33,376 nt of DNA from an uncultured delta proteobacterium. GTDB lineage: Bacteria > Myxococcota_A > Polyangia > Polyangiales > Polyangiaceae. The notes beneath the pieces were generated by a model. That model did not search any database. It was not told where the DNA came from and saw only the letters and a program-made list of their open reading frames with translations. Below, one piece after another: positions 15,135-23,231 of this stretch (position 1 is the first letter of the stretch; each line of letters starts with the position of its first letter). A program made the translations under genes and the position numbers. The DNA lies in the NCBI GenBank assembly GCA_903892415.1, contig CAITIQ010000029.1:1-33376 (forward strand). The letters are read 5' to 3'.

Positions 15135-17747
15135 GTGGCTTCGCGCCGGACCCAAAGCCCAGGCCCTCCACGTTCTGTTGGTACACCCGCGCACGACGCA
15201 GCTGCCGCCTACCGAGCCAAGCGCGATCTAACGCGCACCAACGAGCCGGTGTTTGACCCTCTCGTGCGATCTCGCGACGCCGCAACATGGCGCGGAGCCT
15301 TCGTTATCCACCAACATGACGCGACGCATCTTCACTACGACCTGCGTCTCGAGATGGCCGGCGCACTGCTCAGCTTCGCGCTGCCGAAGGGCCCAACGCT
15401 GGACCCGGAGGTCAAGCACTTCGCGATGCAGACCGAGGACCACCCGATCGAATACCTCGACTTCGAGGCGGTGATCCCCGAGGGCACCTACGGTGCAGGC
15501 CCGATGATCGTTTGGGACCTCGGTGTGGTGCGCTACCTCGATGTTTCGGCTGAGGAAGGGCTCCGCGATGGGAAGCTCCACTTCCAGCTCGAAGGTCGCA
15601 AGGTATGGGGCCGCTTCGGGCTGGTGCGGATGAAGCCCAAAGATCCGAAGCTTCCGCCCGAGTGGCTGTTCATCAAGAAGGCCGACGCCGGCGTCAGCAA
15701 AGAGGACCTCACGCGGACCAAGCCCACCAGCGTGCTCTCCGGCCTCACGATTGAAGAACTGCGTGATTCCCCGCGTATTGCGTCAGAGGTCGAGCGCGAG
15801 GCGGCTACCTTGACCAAGAATCGAGCGCCCTTCGATGGCCGCAAGCTTTCGCCCATGCTCTGCCAACTCGCCGAGGTGCCGAAGGGCGTCGGCTATTTGA
15901 GCGAGCTGAAGATGGATGGCGTGCGCGTGGTCGCGACCAAGACGGCCGAAGGGGTGGAGCTGCGTTATCGCAGCGGACGCAGCGCGACCTCGGCATACCC
16001 GGAGATCGCACGAGCCGTCGCTGCCTTGCCGCCTGGGCAGTTGGTGCTCGATGGGGAGGTCGTCGCCTTCGACGAGGCCGGCAAACCAAACTTCGAGCGC
16101 TTGGCGACGCGGATTCATCGTTCAACGCGCCCGGACATCGCCTTGGCCCTTTCGGAGACGCCCGTCGTCTACATGGTGTTCGACCTACTGCGCATCGGTG
16201 ACGTGCCTTTGCTCGACGTTGCTTTGCGGGAACGAAAGCGGCTGCTCGCTCGCTTGATCCGCGCGGCCGGTCTCTTGCGCGTGCTCGATCATTTGGAGGA
16301 TTCGGGGCAGCGGCTGTTCGACTTTTGTCGCCAGCAGGGGTTGGAGGGCATCGTCTCCAAACGGGCCGACTCGCGTTACCACCCTGGTCCGCAGCGCACC
16401 GCCGACTGGGTCAAGACCAAGTGCGAGCGCGAAGACACCTTCGTCGTCGTTGGCTACACGGTGGGCGAGGGGAGCCGCAACCGGCTCGGCGCTCTCGACT
16501 TGGCCTCCTTCGACGGCACGCAATGGGTGATTCGCGGCAAGGTCGGATCGGGGCTCAACGACGCGCGGGTCGACGAGCTGCGCGAACTGCTCAAGGGCCA
16601 TGAGCGTCCGCGTGAAACCGCGGTTGGCGGCTATGACTCGGCTCCCCGTGGGCGCTCTTTCGTCGAGCCGTTTCTGGTCGTGCGCGTGCGCTACCTCGAG
16701 TGGAGCGAGGAGGGCGCCCTTCGGTTTCCGGTGTTCTTGGGCGTGGAACCCAATGTTCGGCCCGAAGATTGTCGCGCCAGACCGCAGTCCGAGGACCCCT
16801 CGAAGTTACCGCTGCTAGCGCCTCAAGAGGCTGTGCCGAGCGAAGAGATCAGCGTGCGGCTCAGCAATCAGAGCAAGGTGTTCTGGCCCGACTCCGGCCA
16901 AACCAAGGGCGACCTCGTCGAGTACTACCGCACCATGGCTCCGGTGATCCTGCCCTACCTTTTGGATCGTCCGATCATGTTGGTGCGCTACCCGGACGGG
17001 ATCGACGGCAAGAATTTCTACCAATGGAACGTGCCCCACGGCATGCCTTCGTGGGTGCGCTCGGTGCTGCTCGGCAAGCACCAAGAGAGCGCCGACGAGG
17101 GCGACGCGACGAAACACGTGTTCCTGATCGATCGCGTCGAGAGCCTGCTCTACATCGCCAATCTTGCTTGCATCCCGATCCACATGTTGGGCTCGCGCGT
17201 GGGTGCTTCCGACCAATGTGACTTCCTGACCGTCGACTTCGACGTGGACCTCTCGACGCTCGAGAACGCGGTGGTGTTGGCCCACACACTGCGCGAGATC
17301 TTGGAGCGGCTCGGTCTCACGGGCTTTCCGAAGACCAGCGGGCAAAGCGGTCTGCATGTTTTCGTTCCGCTTGGTCCGGGTGTGGCACCGGAGGCTGCGC
17401 GGGTGCTCACGGATCTGCTCGGACGGTTGATCGTGGACGCCCATCCAAATCTCGCGACGGTCGAGCGGGTGGTCGCGCGGCGCGGAGCCAAGGTCTACGT
17501 CGACACGGGTCAAACAGGCCCTTCGCGTACGATCGTGGCGCCGTACTCGGTGCGCGCCACCAAGGGCGCTCGGGTTTCGACTCCGTTGCGCTGGGGTGAG
17601 GTCGTGCCGTCTCTCGACCCGGCTCAATTTACGATCGCCACCGTACCCGCGAGGGTGGCGGAGCTTGGAGACCCGATGGCAGAGCTGCTGGCCGGAGGGC
17701 CCGACATTCAGGGCGTGATGGAGAAGCTCGCTCGGCTCGTGCGTTGA
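15135..17747 (+). CDS. ligD: Multifunctional DNA ligase D (3'-phosphoesterase, ligase, polymerase)
   Basis: An 870-residue LigD, the NHEJ enzyme that trims, fills and seals broken ends bound by Ku. Domain order is PE-LIG-POL, as in Pseudomonas. The PE domain (about 35-190) has FVIHQHDATHLHYDLRLE with H61, H67, D69, R71, then EDHPIEY (H103). The ATP-dependent ligase (about 235-540) has the nucleotidyl Lys K259 in ELKMDG, then LDGEVVAFDE, then EGIVSKR and ADWVKTKC. The primase-type polymerase (about 575-860) has RPIMLVRYPDGIDGKNFYQWN-type start, FLTVDFDVD metal Asp residues, and TSGQSGLHVFVPL. The polymerase metal motif reads D-F-D-V-D instead of the common D-L-D-P. GTG start, 4 nt after the response regulator stop. 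Convergent with the barrel protein gene (10-bp gap). Confidence 0.97.
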   Translation: MASRRTQSPGPPRSVGTPAHDAAAAYRAKRDLTRTNEPVFDPLVRSRDAATWRGAFVIHQHDATHLHYDLRLEMAGALLSFALPKGPTLDPEVKHFAMQTEDHPIEYLDFEAVIPEGTYGAGPMIVWDLGVVRYLDVSAEEGLRDGKLHFQLEGRKVWGRFGLVRMKPKDPKLPPEWLFIKKADAGVSKEDLTRTKPTSVLSGLTIEELRDSPRIASEVEREAATLTKNRAPFDGRKLSPMLCQLAEVPKGVGYLSELKMDGVRVVATKTAEGVELRYRSGRSATSAYPEIARAVAALPPGQLVLDGEVVAFDEAGKPNFERLATRIHRSTRPDIALALSETPVVYMVFDLLRIGDVPLLDVALRERKRLLARLIRAAGLLRVLDHLEDSGQRLFDFCRQQGLEGIVSKRADSRYHPGPQRTADWVKTKCEREDTFVVVGYTVGEGSRNRLGALDLASFDGTQWVIRGKVGSGLNDARVDELRELLKGHERPRETAVGGYDSAPRGRSFVEPFLVVRVRYLEWSEEGALRFPVFLGVEPNVRPEDCRARPQSEDPSKLPLLAPQEAVPSEEISVRLSNQSKVFWPDSGQTKGDLVEYYRTMAPVILPYLLDRPIMLVRYPDGIDGKNFYQWNVPHGMPSWVRSVLLGKHQESADEGDATKHVFLIDRVESLLYIANLACIPIHMLGSRVGASDQCDFLTVDFDVDLSTLENAVVLAHTLREILERLGLTGFPKTSGQSGLHVFVPLGPGVAPEAARVLTDLLGRLIVDAHPNLATVERVVARRGAKVYVDTGQTGPSRTIVAPYSVRATKGARVSTPLRWGEVVPSLDPAQFTIATVPARVAELGDPMAELLAGGPDIQGVMEKLARLVR

Positions 17748-17757
17748 CGTTGCTGCC

Positions 17758-20700
17758 TCAGAAGGCGCTGGTACTCAGGAAGTAGAGCTGGCCGCTGGGT
17801 ACCGCTCCCGGATCAAACCCATAGGCGTAGCCAACTCGCAAATTGGTGGGGATGCGATAGGCCAGCACCATGGCCAGCCAAACCTCCGCGCCGACCGAGG
17901 TCTTCAGCTCTTTGGCGTCGATGGGGTGGCTGTTGTGGAAGAAGCGCACCGCTTCGAAGTCGAACTTGTCGAAGGCGCCACCCCAATCTGCAAACACCGA
18001 GGCATCGACCTGCCGCAGAAAGAGCGGCAAGGTGGAAGGCCCCCAATTGGGCGTGAAGATCGGCGCACGATACTCGGCCGTCGAGAGAAAGTAGGCGGTG
18101 CCGTTGGCGGCGCCTGCGTCGTAGCCGCGCAACACGAAGGCGCCGTCGTAGATGCCGCTGACCAGCGTATCGAGCGGACCGTTGTTGACGAGGTCGTAGC
18201 CACCGACGAAGTAGCGGCCGCGTCGCGGGTAGTCCCCAGCGCTGACCCCAGCCGACGCACGCAGCGCGAGCGTGTGATAGCCGGGCCACGGCATCGGTAT
18301 GTAGCCCGACATCGCCGCATCGAACTCGTAGAGCGAGGAGCTACTACCGGTGTTCTCGTCGGCCAAGCTGAGCCCAACATTGAAGTCGAAGCCCGTGCGC
18401 CCTCCGCCTGCGGTGTTCTCCGAGAACTGCGAGGTCGAAAGCGAGTAGCTCACTCCGATCTGGCTCAAGAAGCCGCCCTCTGGCTTTTGTGGGCGCGGCC
18501 CGAACGGATCCAGCGTCGTCGTGGTGGTCAGGTTCTGGTGATAAAGCGCAGCGGTGTACGACAGCGCGACGAACTGCGAAGCGAAGGGGTTGCGAATTGG
18601 CAACGAGACGCTGGTACTCGCGTTGGAGCTCGTCTCGTTGTAGGGCAGCTCCCCGGCCCCCAAACTGAAGCCTGATGCACGTGGCACGGTCGCACGGGTC
18701 AGCCGCAGTCCAACATCCACCGGCAGCCCTCCGTAGGTGTACGCGAGCGACATGCGCGGCTCGGGCGCGCCTGGGTCGAAGCGCACGGCCGCCGAAAGCG
18801 AATGACGCCCAACCAAGTCGGAGCCGCTGGCCGAAAAGGTGACCGCGGTGGAGCCGTAGTTACCAGGCCCAACATCGAGGAAGTAGCTGCGCGGGCGAAG
18901 GGTCGCTAGCGGGTTGTAGCGTTGCTTGGTAGCGGTGACCGGCGCAGGCTCTGCATAGGGCCGAGGCCTTTCGATCTCGCCTGGGGGCGCGTCCAGGAAT
19001 TGGCTCTCGTCGAGGGGCATCGAAAAGAGGTCGTAGCCGGAGTGCGTGTAACCGACGTACACGAGGGTCTTGCCGTCTTCACTTACGGCTGGCCCGAGAG
19101 CTGCGTTGACGACGTTGGTGACCATCTTGGTCGAGCGGGTCGCCACATCCATCGCGTAGATGTTGAAGATGCCGGTGCGGTCCGAGGCGAAGTAGATCGT
19201 CTTGCCGTCGGCCGACCAGCAGGGCTGCACATCGAGCGAGCGGTCGCGCGTGAGATCGACGAAGCTACCGTCTTTGACGTTGACCAGTCGCAGGTCGCGA
19301 AAGCCTCCCTTGCTCCAGGCGCTGTAGACCACCGACGCTCCGTCCGGTGAAAAGCGAGGGGTGTAGGCTTGATCGTACTCGTCAGCGCGCATGAGCGCTC
19401 TCGGCGTGCCGAGTTGCCCTTCGGCGCTTCGCTCGGCGATGGTCAAGGTCCCAGTGCCGCGCGAGTTGACCGTGAACACGACCTCGCGGCCGCTGGGGCT
19501 CACGTCCACATACGAGGCGCGTAGACCCTCCGTCAGGCGCTTGCGCGCAAAGTCGAAACCGAGCTCGGAACTCTCGCCGACCGGCAGTGAGAAGAGGTCG
19601 CGTCGATTGTAGAGATTGCGCCAAACCGCCGTGTCAGCGAAAAGCACGTCGCCTTCGCGGGTGAAGCTGGCGACCGAATCGCCGTTGGTGCGGATGAACA
19701 GCTCGTCCTCGAGCTCGCGTTCGCCGCTCGCTGCCGGCAGCGTCAACCGATGCAGCCCGCGCGGGCTGTTGAGATCATCGCGGTAATAGACGAGCTCTTG
19801 CGCGCCCTTGTCGGCCTTGGCCACATTGGGAATGAAGCGCGGATAGCCCGCTTCCCCGCCAAGGAAAGTGAGCCGCGTGCCCTCGCGTCGGCCGCGAGCG
19901 TCCACCTCTTCGACCATTTTGTTGAAGTGAGCCTCAAGGTGCGTTCGCCATGCGTCGTACAACTCTTCATAGGTCACGCCGGTTACACGCCGAATGGCGC
20001 GATTGATCGCCAGCGGTATGGAAGCTGCGCCGTAGTCGGCGGAGATCGCCGAGTAGATGTCGAGCCCGTACACCTCGGTGAGCCAACTGATGAAGCGACT
20101 GCCGTAAAGGTAGTGGATGTTTCCGTACGGCCAGCGATCGGCTCCACTCGATATTTGGTCGAGCCGCGCGAAGTTGTCTTCCAGCACGTCTGCTCGCAAG
20201 AAGGTGTCAAAAAGCGACGAGCGGATGCGTCCTCCGCTCGTGAATTGGCTTTCGTAAACGACTGCCAGCCCCTCGATCACCCAGCGCGGTTGCGCCGAGT
20301 TCGGCGAGAGGGTTCTCCCGATCACACGATTCACGATCGCCGCTCCACCGCTGATGTTCCCGGTGTGGAGGATGTGCGTGTACTCGTGCGTAATCAGCGC
20401 CAAGAGCCAGTCGTCGTAGTCCCCGAGGTTCGAGATGTCGTCGGGGGCCGTTACGAATAGTCGAATCGCGTCGTAGGGCACGGGCGTGGCCGAGCCATTC
20501 GCGCTGTCGGTGTCGTCGGTCAGCAATACCTCGGTCTTGCTGTCTGGAGCGTATTGCATCGAGGGCGTGAGCCGCTCGTAGATGCTCTCCGACAGCGCCA
20601 GAACGCGGTGCGCTTGCCGCTCGAGGTTGTGAGGGTAAGTAACGCGAAAATGTTCAGACTCGAGCGTCCAGTAGTTGAGCCAAGGGTCGTCGATCGCGAA

Positions 20701-20823
20701 GGCTGCGCGAGGGCTGAGCCCCCACGCAACCAGCGCCACGATCGCGAACAGGGCGCTTTGCAGAACTTTGCGACAGAACGCCGAGCGCGATCGCTTACTT
20801 CGGCGACTCCGAAGCACGCTCAC
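17758..20823 (-). CDS. Secreted metallopeptidase-propeller-outer-membrane-barrel protein
   Basis: A 1021-residue exported protein. An Arg/Lys-rich signal peptide precedes a hydrophobic run and a cleavage-like AFA-ID near 43. Residues about 55-310 form a gluzincin-type (peptidase MA) domain with the zinc motif HEYTH (H146, E147, H150) and the third ligand in WVIEGLAVVYES (E184). Residues about 330-640 are TolB/PD40-like propeller strands (YTPRFSPDGASVVYSAWSKGG; VQPCWSADGKTIYFASDRTGIFNIYAMD). From about 660 the sequence alternates aromatic and polar residues in barrel-like strands and ends in LYFLSTSAF, with the C-terminal Phe typical of outer-membrane barrels. FVGGYDLV and LRGYD recall the surface-antigen (Omp85) family. 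The GTG start overlaps the PilZ gene stop (GTGA), so expression is coupled to a c-di-GMP-type protein. Confidence 0.88.
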   Translation of the reverse strand: MSVLRSRRSKRSRSAFCRKVLQSALFAIVALVAWGLSPRAAFAIDDPWLNYWTLESEHFRVTYPHNLERQAHRVLALSESIYERLTPSMQYAPDSKTEVLLTDDTDSANGSATPVPYDAIRLFVTAPDDISNLGDYDDWLLALITHEYTHILHTGNISGGAAIVNRVIGRTLSPNSAQPRWVIEGLAVVYESQFTSGGRIRSSLFDTFLRADVLEDNFARLDQISSGADRWPYGNIHYLYGSRFISWLTEVYGLDIYSAISADYGAASIPLAINRAIRRVTGVTYEELYDAWRTHLEAHFNKMVEEVDARGRREGTRLTFLGGEAGYPRFIPNVAKADKGAQELVYYRDDLNSPRGLHRLTLPAASGERELEDELFIRTNGDSVASFTREGDVLFADTAVWRNLYNRRDLFSLPVGESSELGFDFARKRLTEGLRASYVDVSPSGREVVFTVNSRGTGTLTIAERSAEGQLGTPRALMRADEYDQAYTPRFSPDGASVVYSAWSKGGFRDLRLVNVKDGSFVDLTRDRSLDVQPCWSADGKTIYFASDRTGIFNIYAMDVATRSTKMVTNVVNAALGPAVSEDGKTLVYVGYTHSGYDLFSMPLDESQFLDAPPGEIERPRPYAEPAPVTATKQRYNPLATLRPRSYFLDVGPGNYGSTAVTFSASGSDLVGRHSLSAAVRFDPGAPEPRMSLAYTYGGLPVDVGLRLTRATVPRASGFSLGAGELPYNETSSNASTSVSLPIRNPFASQFVALSYTAALYHQNLTTTTTLDPFGPRPQKPEGGFLSQIGVSYSLSTSQFSENTAGGGRTGFDFNVGLSLADENTGSSSSLYEFDAAMSGYIPMPWPGYHTLALRASAGVSAGDYPRRGRYFVGGYDLVNNGPLDTLVSGIYDGAFVLRGYDAGAANGTAYFLSTAEYRAPIFTPNWGPSTLPLFLRQVDASVFADWGGAFDKFDFEAVRFFHNSHPIDAKELKTSVGAEVWLAMVLAYRIPTNLRVGYAYGFDPGAVPSGQLYFLSTSAF

Positions 20824-22124
20824 AGGTCGTCATAGAGGATGGGCTCGCGGTTCCGCGTGTATCGGTAGACGAGCTGGCGACCTTCCGGGGTGATTTGCGT
20901 GAAGCGCGCGCCAAAGCCAGGATCTACGCCTTCTCCGGAGGCCTCACGAATCCACTGCACGACGCCGGAGGCCTGGAATTCAAGGTCACCGGGCAGCTTG
21001 ACGTGAAGGTTCACCGGCGTACCGATCTTCGGGATTTGGTAGGTGCTGACGAACAGCCCGCCGTACTCGATCACGTCGTTACCACCGAGCCCCTTGTAGA
21101 AGTTGGACACCGAGTGTGCGCCGAGCCCGACCACGACGTTGCCCGTTTGAGAGGGGCGCGCAGCGGGGGCCGGAGCTTTGGACATGACGGGCGTTGCTTG
21201 GGCAGCAGGCTGCGCGGCTTGTTGCTGAGCGGCGAGCTGAGCCTGTTGCGCCGCTTGTTGTTGAGCTGCGAGCTGAGCTTGTTGCGCGGCTTGTTGTTGG
21301 GCTGCGAGCTGAGCCTGTTGTGCGGCTTGTTGTTGAGCGGCGAGCTGAGCCTGTTGTGCGGCTTGTTGTTGAGCGGCGAGCTGAGCCTGTTGTGCGGCTT
21401 GTTGTTGAGCGGCGAGCTGAGCCTGTTGCGCGGCTTGTTGTTGAGCGGCGAGCTGAGCCTGTTGCGCGGCTTGTTGTTGCGCGGCAGCGATCTGGGCTTG
21501 TTGGGCCGCGTGCTGTTGAGCAACGAGCTGAGCTTGTTGAGCGGCTTGCTGTTGAGCGGCGAGCTGAGCTTGTTGAGCGGCTTGTTGAATCACCGGCCCT
21601 GCGTCGAGGCGCACGGTTTGTCCAGCTCCCGGAGGTCCTTTGCTTGCCACAGGCGCTACCGCGGCTGGCGCAGGTTGAAAGGCGGGCGACGGCGCTGCAG
21701 CGATGGGCTGTGGCGGTGGAATGTTGGCTACCAACTGAGCCGCCGGCGCCGCGGCGGGGGCCGCTGCGGCTGGTGCCGGTGCTGCTGCAGCTCCAGCCCC
21801 ACTCGGGGCCGGCAAGCGACTGAGCTGATGCGCGCTCGAAAGACAGCCCGCCACTTGCTCCATCACCGCGTCCACGGCCTCGTGGCTGACCGTCAGGTTC
21901 TGCAGTATATCCAGGGCTTTGCGGATGTTGACGACGATCGACTCACGGCCGGCCAAGTCCTGGCCTTTGGACCTCTCGATCCTGTGCAGGATGCCCATGG
22001 TTTGGGCGATGGGCTCCGCGAGCTCAAGCAGCTCCACAGGCGGATCCGTGCTGGTTTGAAGCGCGTTTAGTGCAACGGCCAATCGCTCACGTGCGGCCTT
22101 TGCCAATACATCAGGGGTCGACAA
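20820..22124 (-). CDS. PilZ-domain protein with Gln/Ala repeat
   Basis: I place the start at the TTG at 22124, giving 434 residues. GGGAGG lies exactly 6 nt upstream, while the in-frame extension further upstream is Arg/Pro-rich and unlike protein. Residues about 1-110 are helical (STPDVLAKAARERLAVALNALQ). An Ala/Pro linker follows, then ten copies of a 12-residue unit QAQLAAQQQAAQ (about 180-305), likely a long helix or coiled coil. The C-terminal domain (about 330-434) is PilZ of the myxobacterial type: VSNFYKGLGGNDVIEYGGLFVST, then IPKIGTPVNLHVKLPGD, then ASGVVQWIREA, then PGFGARFTQI. The canonical c-di-GMP motif RxxxR is not evident, so ligand binding is uncertain. Coupled by overlap to the metallopeptidase-barrel gene. 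Confidence 0.85.
   Translation of the reverse strand: MSTPDVLAKAARERLAVALNALQTSTDPPVELLELAEPIAQTMGILHRIERSKGQDLAGRESIVVNIRKALDILQNLTVSHEAVDAVMEQVAGCLSSAHQLSRLPAPSGAGAAAAPAPAAAAPAAAPAAQLVANIPPPQPIAAAPSPAFQPAPAAVAPVASKGPPGAGQTVRLDAGPVIQQAAQQAQLAAQQQAAQQAQLVAQQHAAQQAQIAAAQQQAAQQAQLAAQQQAAQQAQLAAQQQAAQQAQLAAQQQAAQQAQLAAQQQAAQQAQLAAQQQAAQQAQLAAQQQAAQQAQLAAQQQAAQPAAQATPVMSKAPAPAARPSQTGNVVVGLGAHSVSNFYKGLGGNDVIEYGGLFVSTYQIPKIGTPVNLHVKLPGDLEFQASGVVQWIREASGEGVDPGFGARFTQITPEGRQLVYRYTRNREPILYDDL
21217..21588 (-). repeat. 36-bp in-frame tandem repeat (ten units)
   Basis: Ten head-to-tail units of about 36 bp, seven of them almost identical, encode the Gln/Ala helix of the PilZ protein. The most uniform units lie at about 21240-21480. 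Units at both edges are more diverged, and one carries an extra codon (AQIAAAQQQAAQ). There are no spacers, and the array stays in frame. Confidence 0.9.
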
Positions 22125-22148
22125 AGCAGTCCTCCCAGGTTGGGGAGG
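22122..22148 (-). promoter_or_regulatory. Shine-Dalgarno buried in a hairpin before a TTG start
   Basis: On the minus strand the leader reads CCTCCC (22148-22143), CAACCT, GGGAGG (22136-22131), then six bases and TTG (22124-22122). The ribosome-binding site is thus perfectly complementary to the CCTCCC just upstream, making a 6-bp GC-rich stem with a 6-nt loop. A second CCTCC lies a few bases further upstream and could compete. The fold would block translation of the PilZ protein and its coupled partner until melted or bound. Confidence 0.6.
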
Positions 22149-22288
22149 CCGGAGGTTATCACGCTCGCCAGAACCCGTACTGAATGCGTTGGGGTGGTAG
22201 GACAGGGACACGCGAAGACAAGCGGATCCAACTCCTCGAGGCGTAAGCGCGCGCAGGCCATAGAACGACGTCGGCCTCGACCTTGGGA

Positions 22289-23164
22289 TCAGTCGCTCTG
22301 TCCACTGAACAGCCGAGTGAAGTGCTCTGGGCTGACCGGCTCGCCGTTCCATTCAGCCTTGAGCACCCGGATGCTGCCTTTTCCGCAGGCGATGCGAGGC
22401 CGACCTTGCTCGAGCACCATCTCCCCCGGTTGCTCGAGATAGCTGGGGAGCGCCAGTGACTCGACCTCGAGCACCGTAAGCTCCTCACCAGCGATCTCCA
22501 TCTTGGCTCCTGGGGAAGGCGCCAAAGCCCTCACGAGCCGGGTGATTCGCGAGGCGTCGTCGGTCCAGTGCAACACGCACTCGTCGTCGGAGAGGAAAGG
22601 AGCGCTTGTCGCTTCCGCTTCGTCTTGTTGCCTCTCTTTAGGCGGGTCTCCGAGCGCGAACCGACGGGCGACGGCGCGCAGGACCCGCAGGCTCGGGCGG
22701 TCGAGTGCACGCGCTAACAGCCAGCTGTTCCAGCTGGGGTCGATGCTGAGCGCTTCGCTCGCAAGAATGGCGCCGGTGTCGTACTCCGCGGCCAGCCGAT
22801 GCGCCGTTACCCCTGTTTCACGGTCGCCTGAAAGCAGCGCCCAGGTCGTCGGGTCCGGCCCGCGATGTCGCGGCAATAACGATGGATGCACACCGAAGCC
22901 GCCCAGGGGAGCGACCTCGATCACAGCTGTGGGAATGCGGTTGGTCCAAAACCAGCTCACCACGAGGTCCGGCTCGGCGGCGCGCAAACGAGCGATGAAG
23001 TGCTTCTCGAGTCGCGGCTTGAGCAGCACCTTGTCGCCCAACAAGCGCTGAATGCGGCGCACCCCTGGTGAGTCGACGCGGCTCAAGGCGCACAACACGA
23101 TCTCATGGCCGTCTTGGTGCAACAAACAGGCGCCGAGTGGCAATCCCAGGAACGCGATTCTCAC
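22289..23164 (-). CDS. Formyltransferase-family protein (Fmt-like) lacking the catalytic Asn
   Basis: A 291-residue protein of the methionyl-tRNA/sugar formyltransferase family. A short N-terminal Rossmann part (MRIAFLGLPLGACLL) leads to the hallmark block GGFGVHPSLLPRHRGPDPTTWALLSG (about 88-113), then GVTAHRLAAEYDTGAIL (D129). A C-terminal Fmt_C-like beta domain (about 205-291) follows. In Fmt and ArnA the active site is N-x-H ... D. Here the Asn position is Gly (G91-V92-H93), although His and Asp are kept, so activity is doubtful or altered. It is also shorter at the N-terminus than Fmt (about 310). GTG start at 23164. It is divergent from ftsE (67-bp gap). A housekeeping fmt normally sits with def, which is not seen here. 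Confidence 0.82.
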   Translation of the reverse strand: MRIAFLGLPLGACLLHQDGHEIVLCALSRVDSPGVRRIQRLLGDKVLLKPRLEKHFIARLRAAEPDLVVSWFWTNRIPTAVIEVAPLGGFGVHPSLLPRHRGPDPTTWALLSGDRETGVTAHRLAAEYDTGAILASEALSIDPSWNSWLLARALDRPSLRVLRAVARRFALGDPPKERQQDEAEATSAPFLSDDECVLHWTDDASRITRLVRALAPSPGAKMEIAGEELTVLEVESLALPSYLEQPGEMVLEQGRPRIACGKGSIRVLKAEWNGEPVSPEHFTRLFSGQSD

Positions 23165-23231
23165 GGGTCAGACTCTACACGCGGCGCCGAAAAGTTTTCC
23201 TTGTTCGTGCGACTTGCTATTCGCGCTCGGG

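Noticed and set aside
21217..21588. CRISPR-like or satellite array
   Set aside because: Units are head-to-tail without spacers and stay in frame within the PilZ gene.
22131..22160. c-di-GMP riboswitch before the other PilZ gene, from CCTCCGGCCT
   Set aside because: Resembles one GEMM segment only; the remaining conserved core is absent, and the CCTCC elements are better explained by pairing with the ribosome-binding site.
22125..22352. N-terminal extension of the PilZ protein to an upstream start
   Set aside because: The extension is Arg/Pro-rich and unlike protein; TTG at 22124 has an ideally spaced GGGAGG.
23052..23231. N-terminal extension of FtsE
   Set aside because: It overlaps the divergent formyltransferase gene and has no FtsE similarity; ATG at 23232 fits better.
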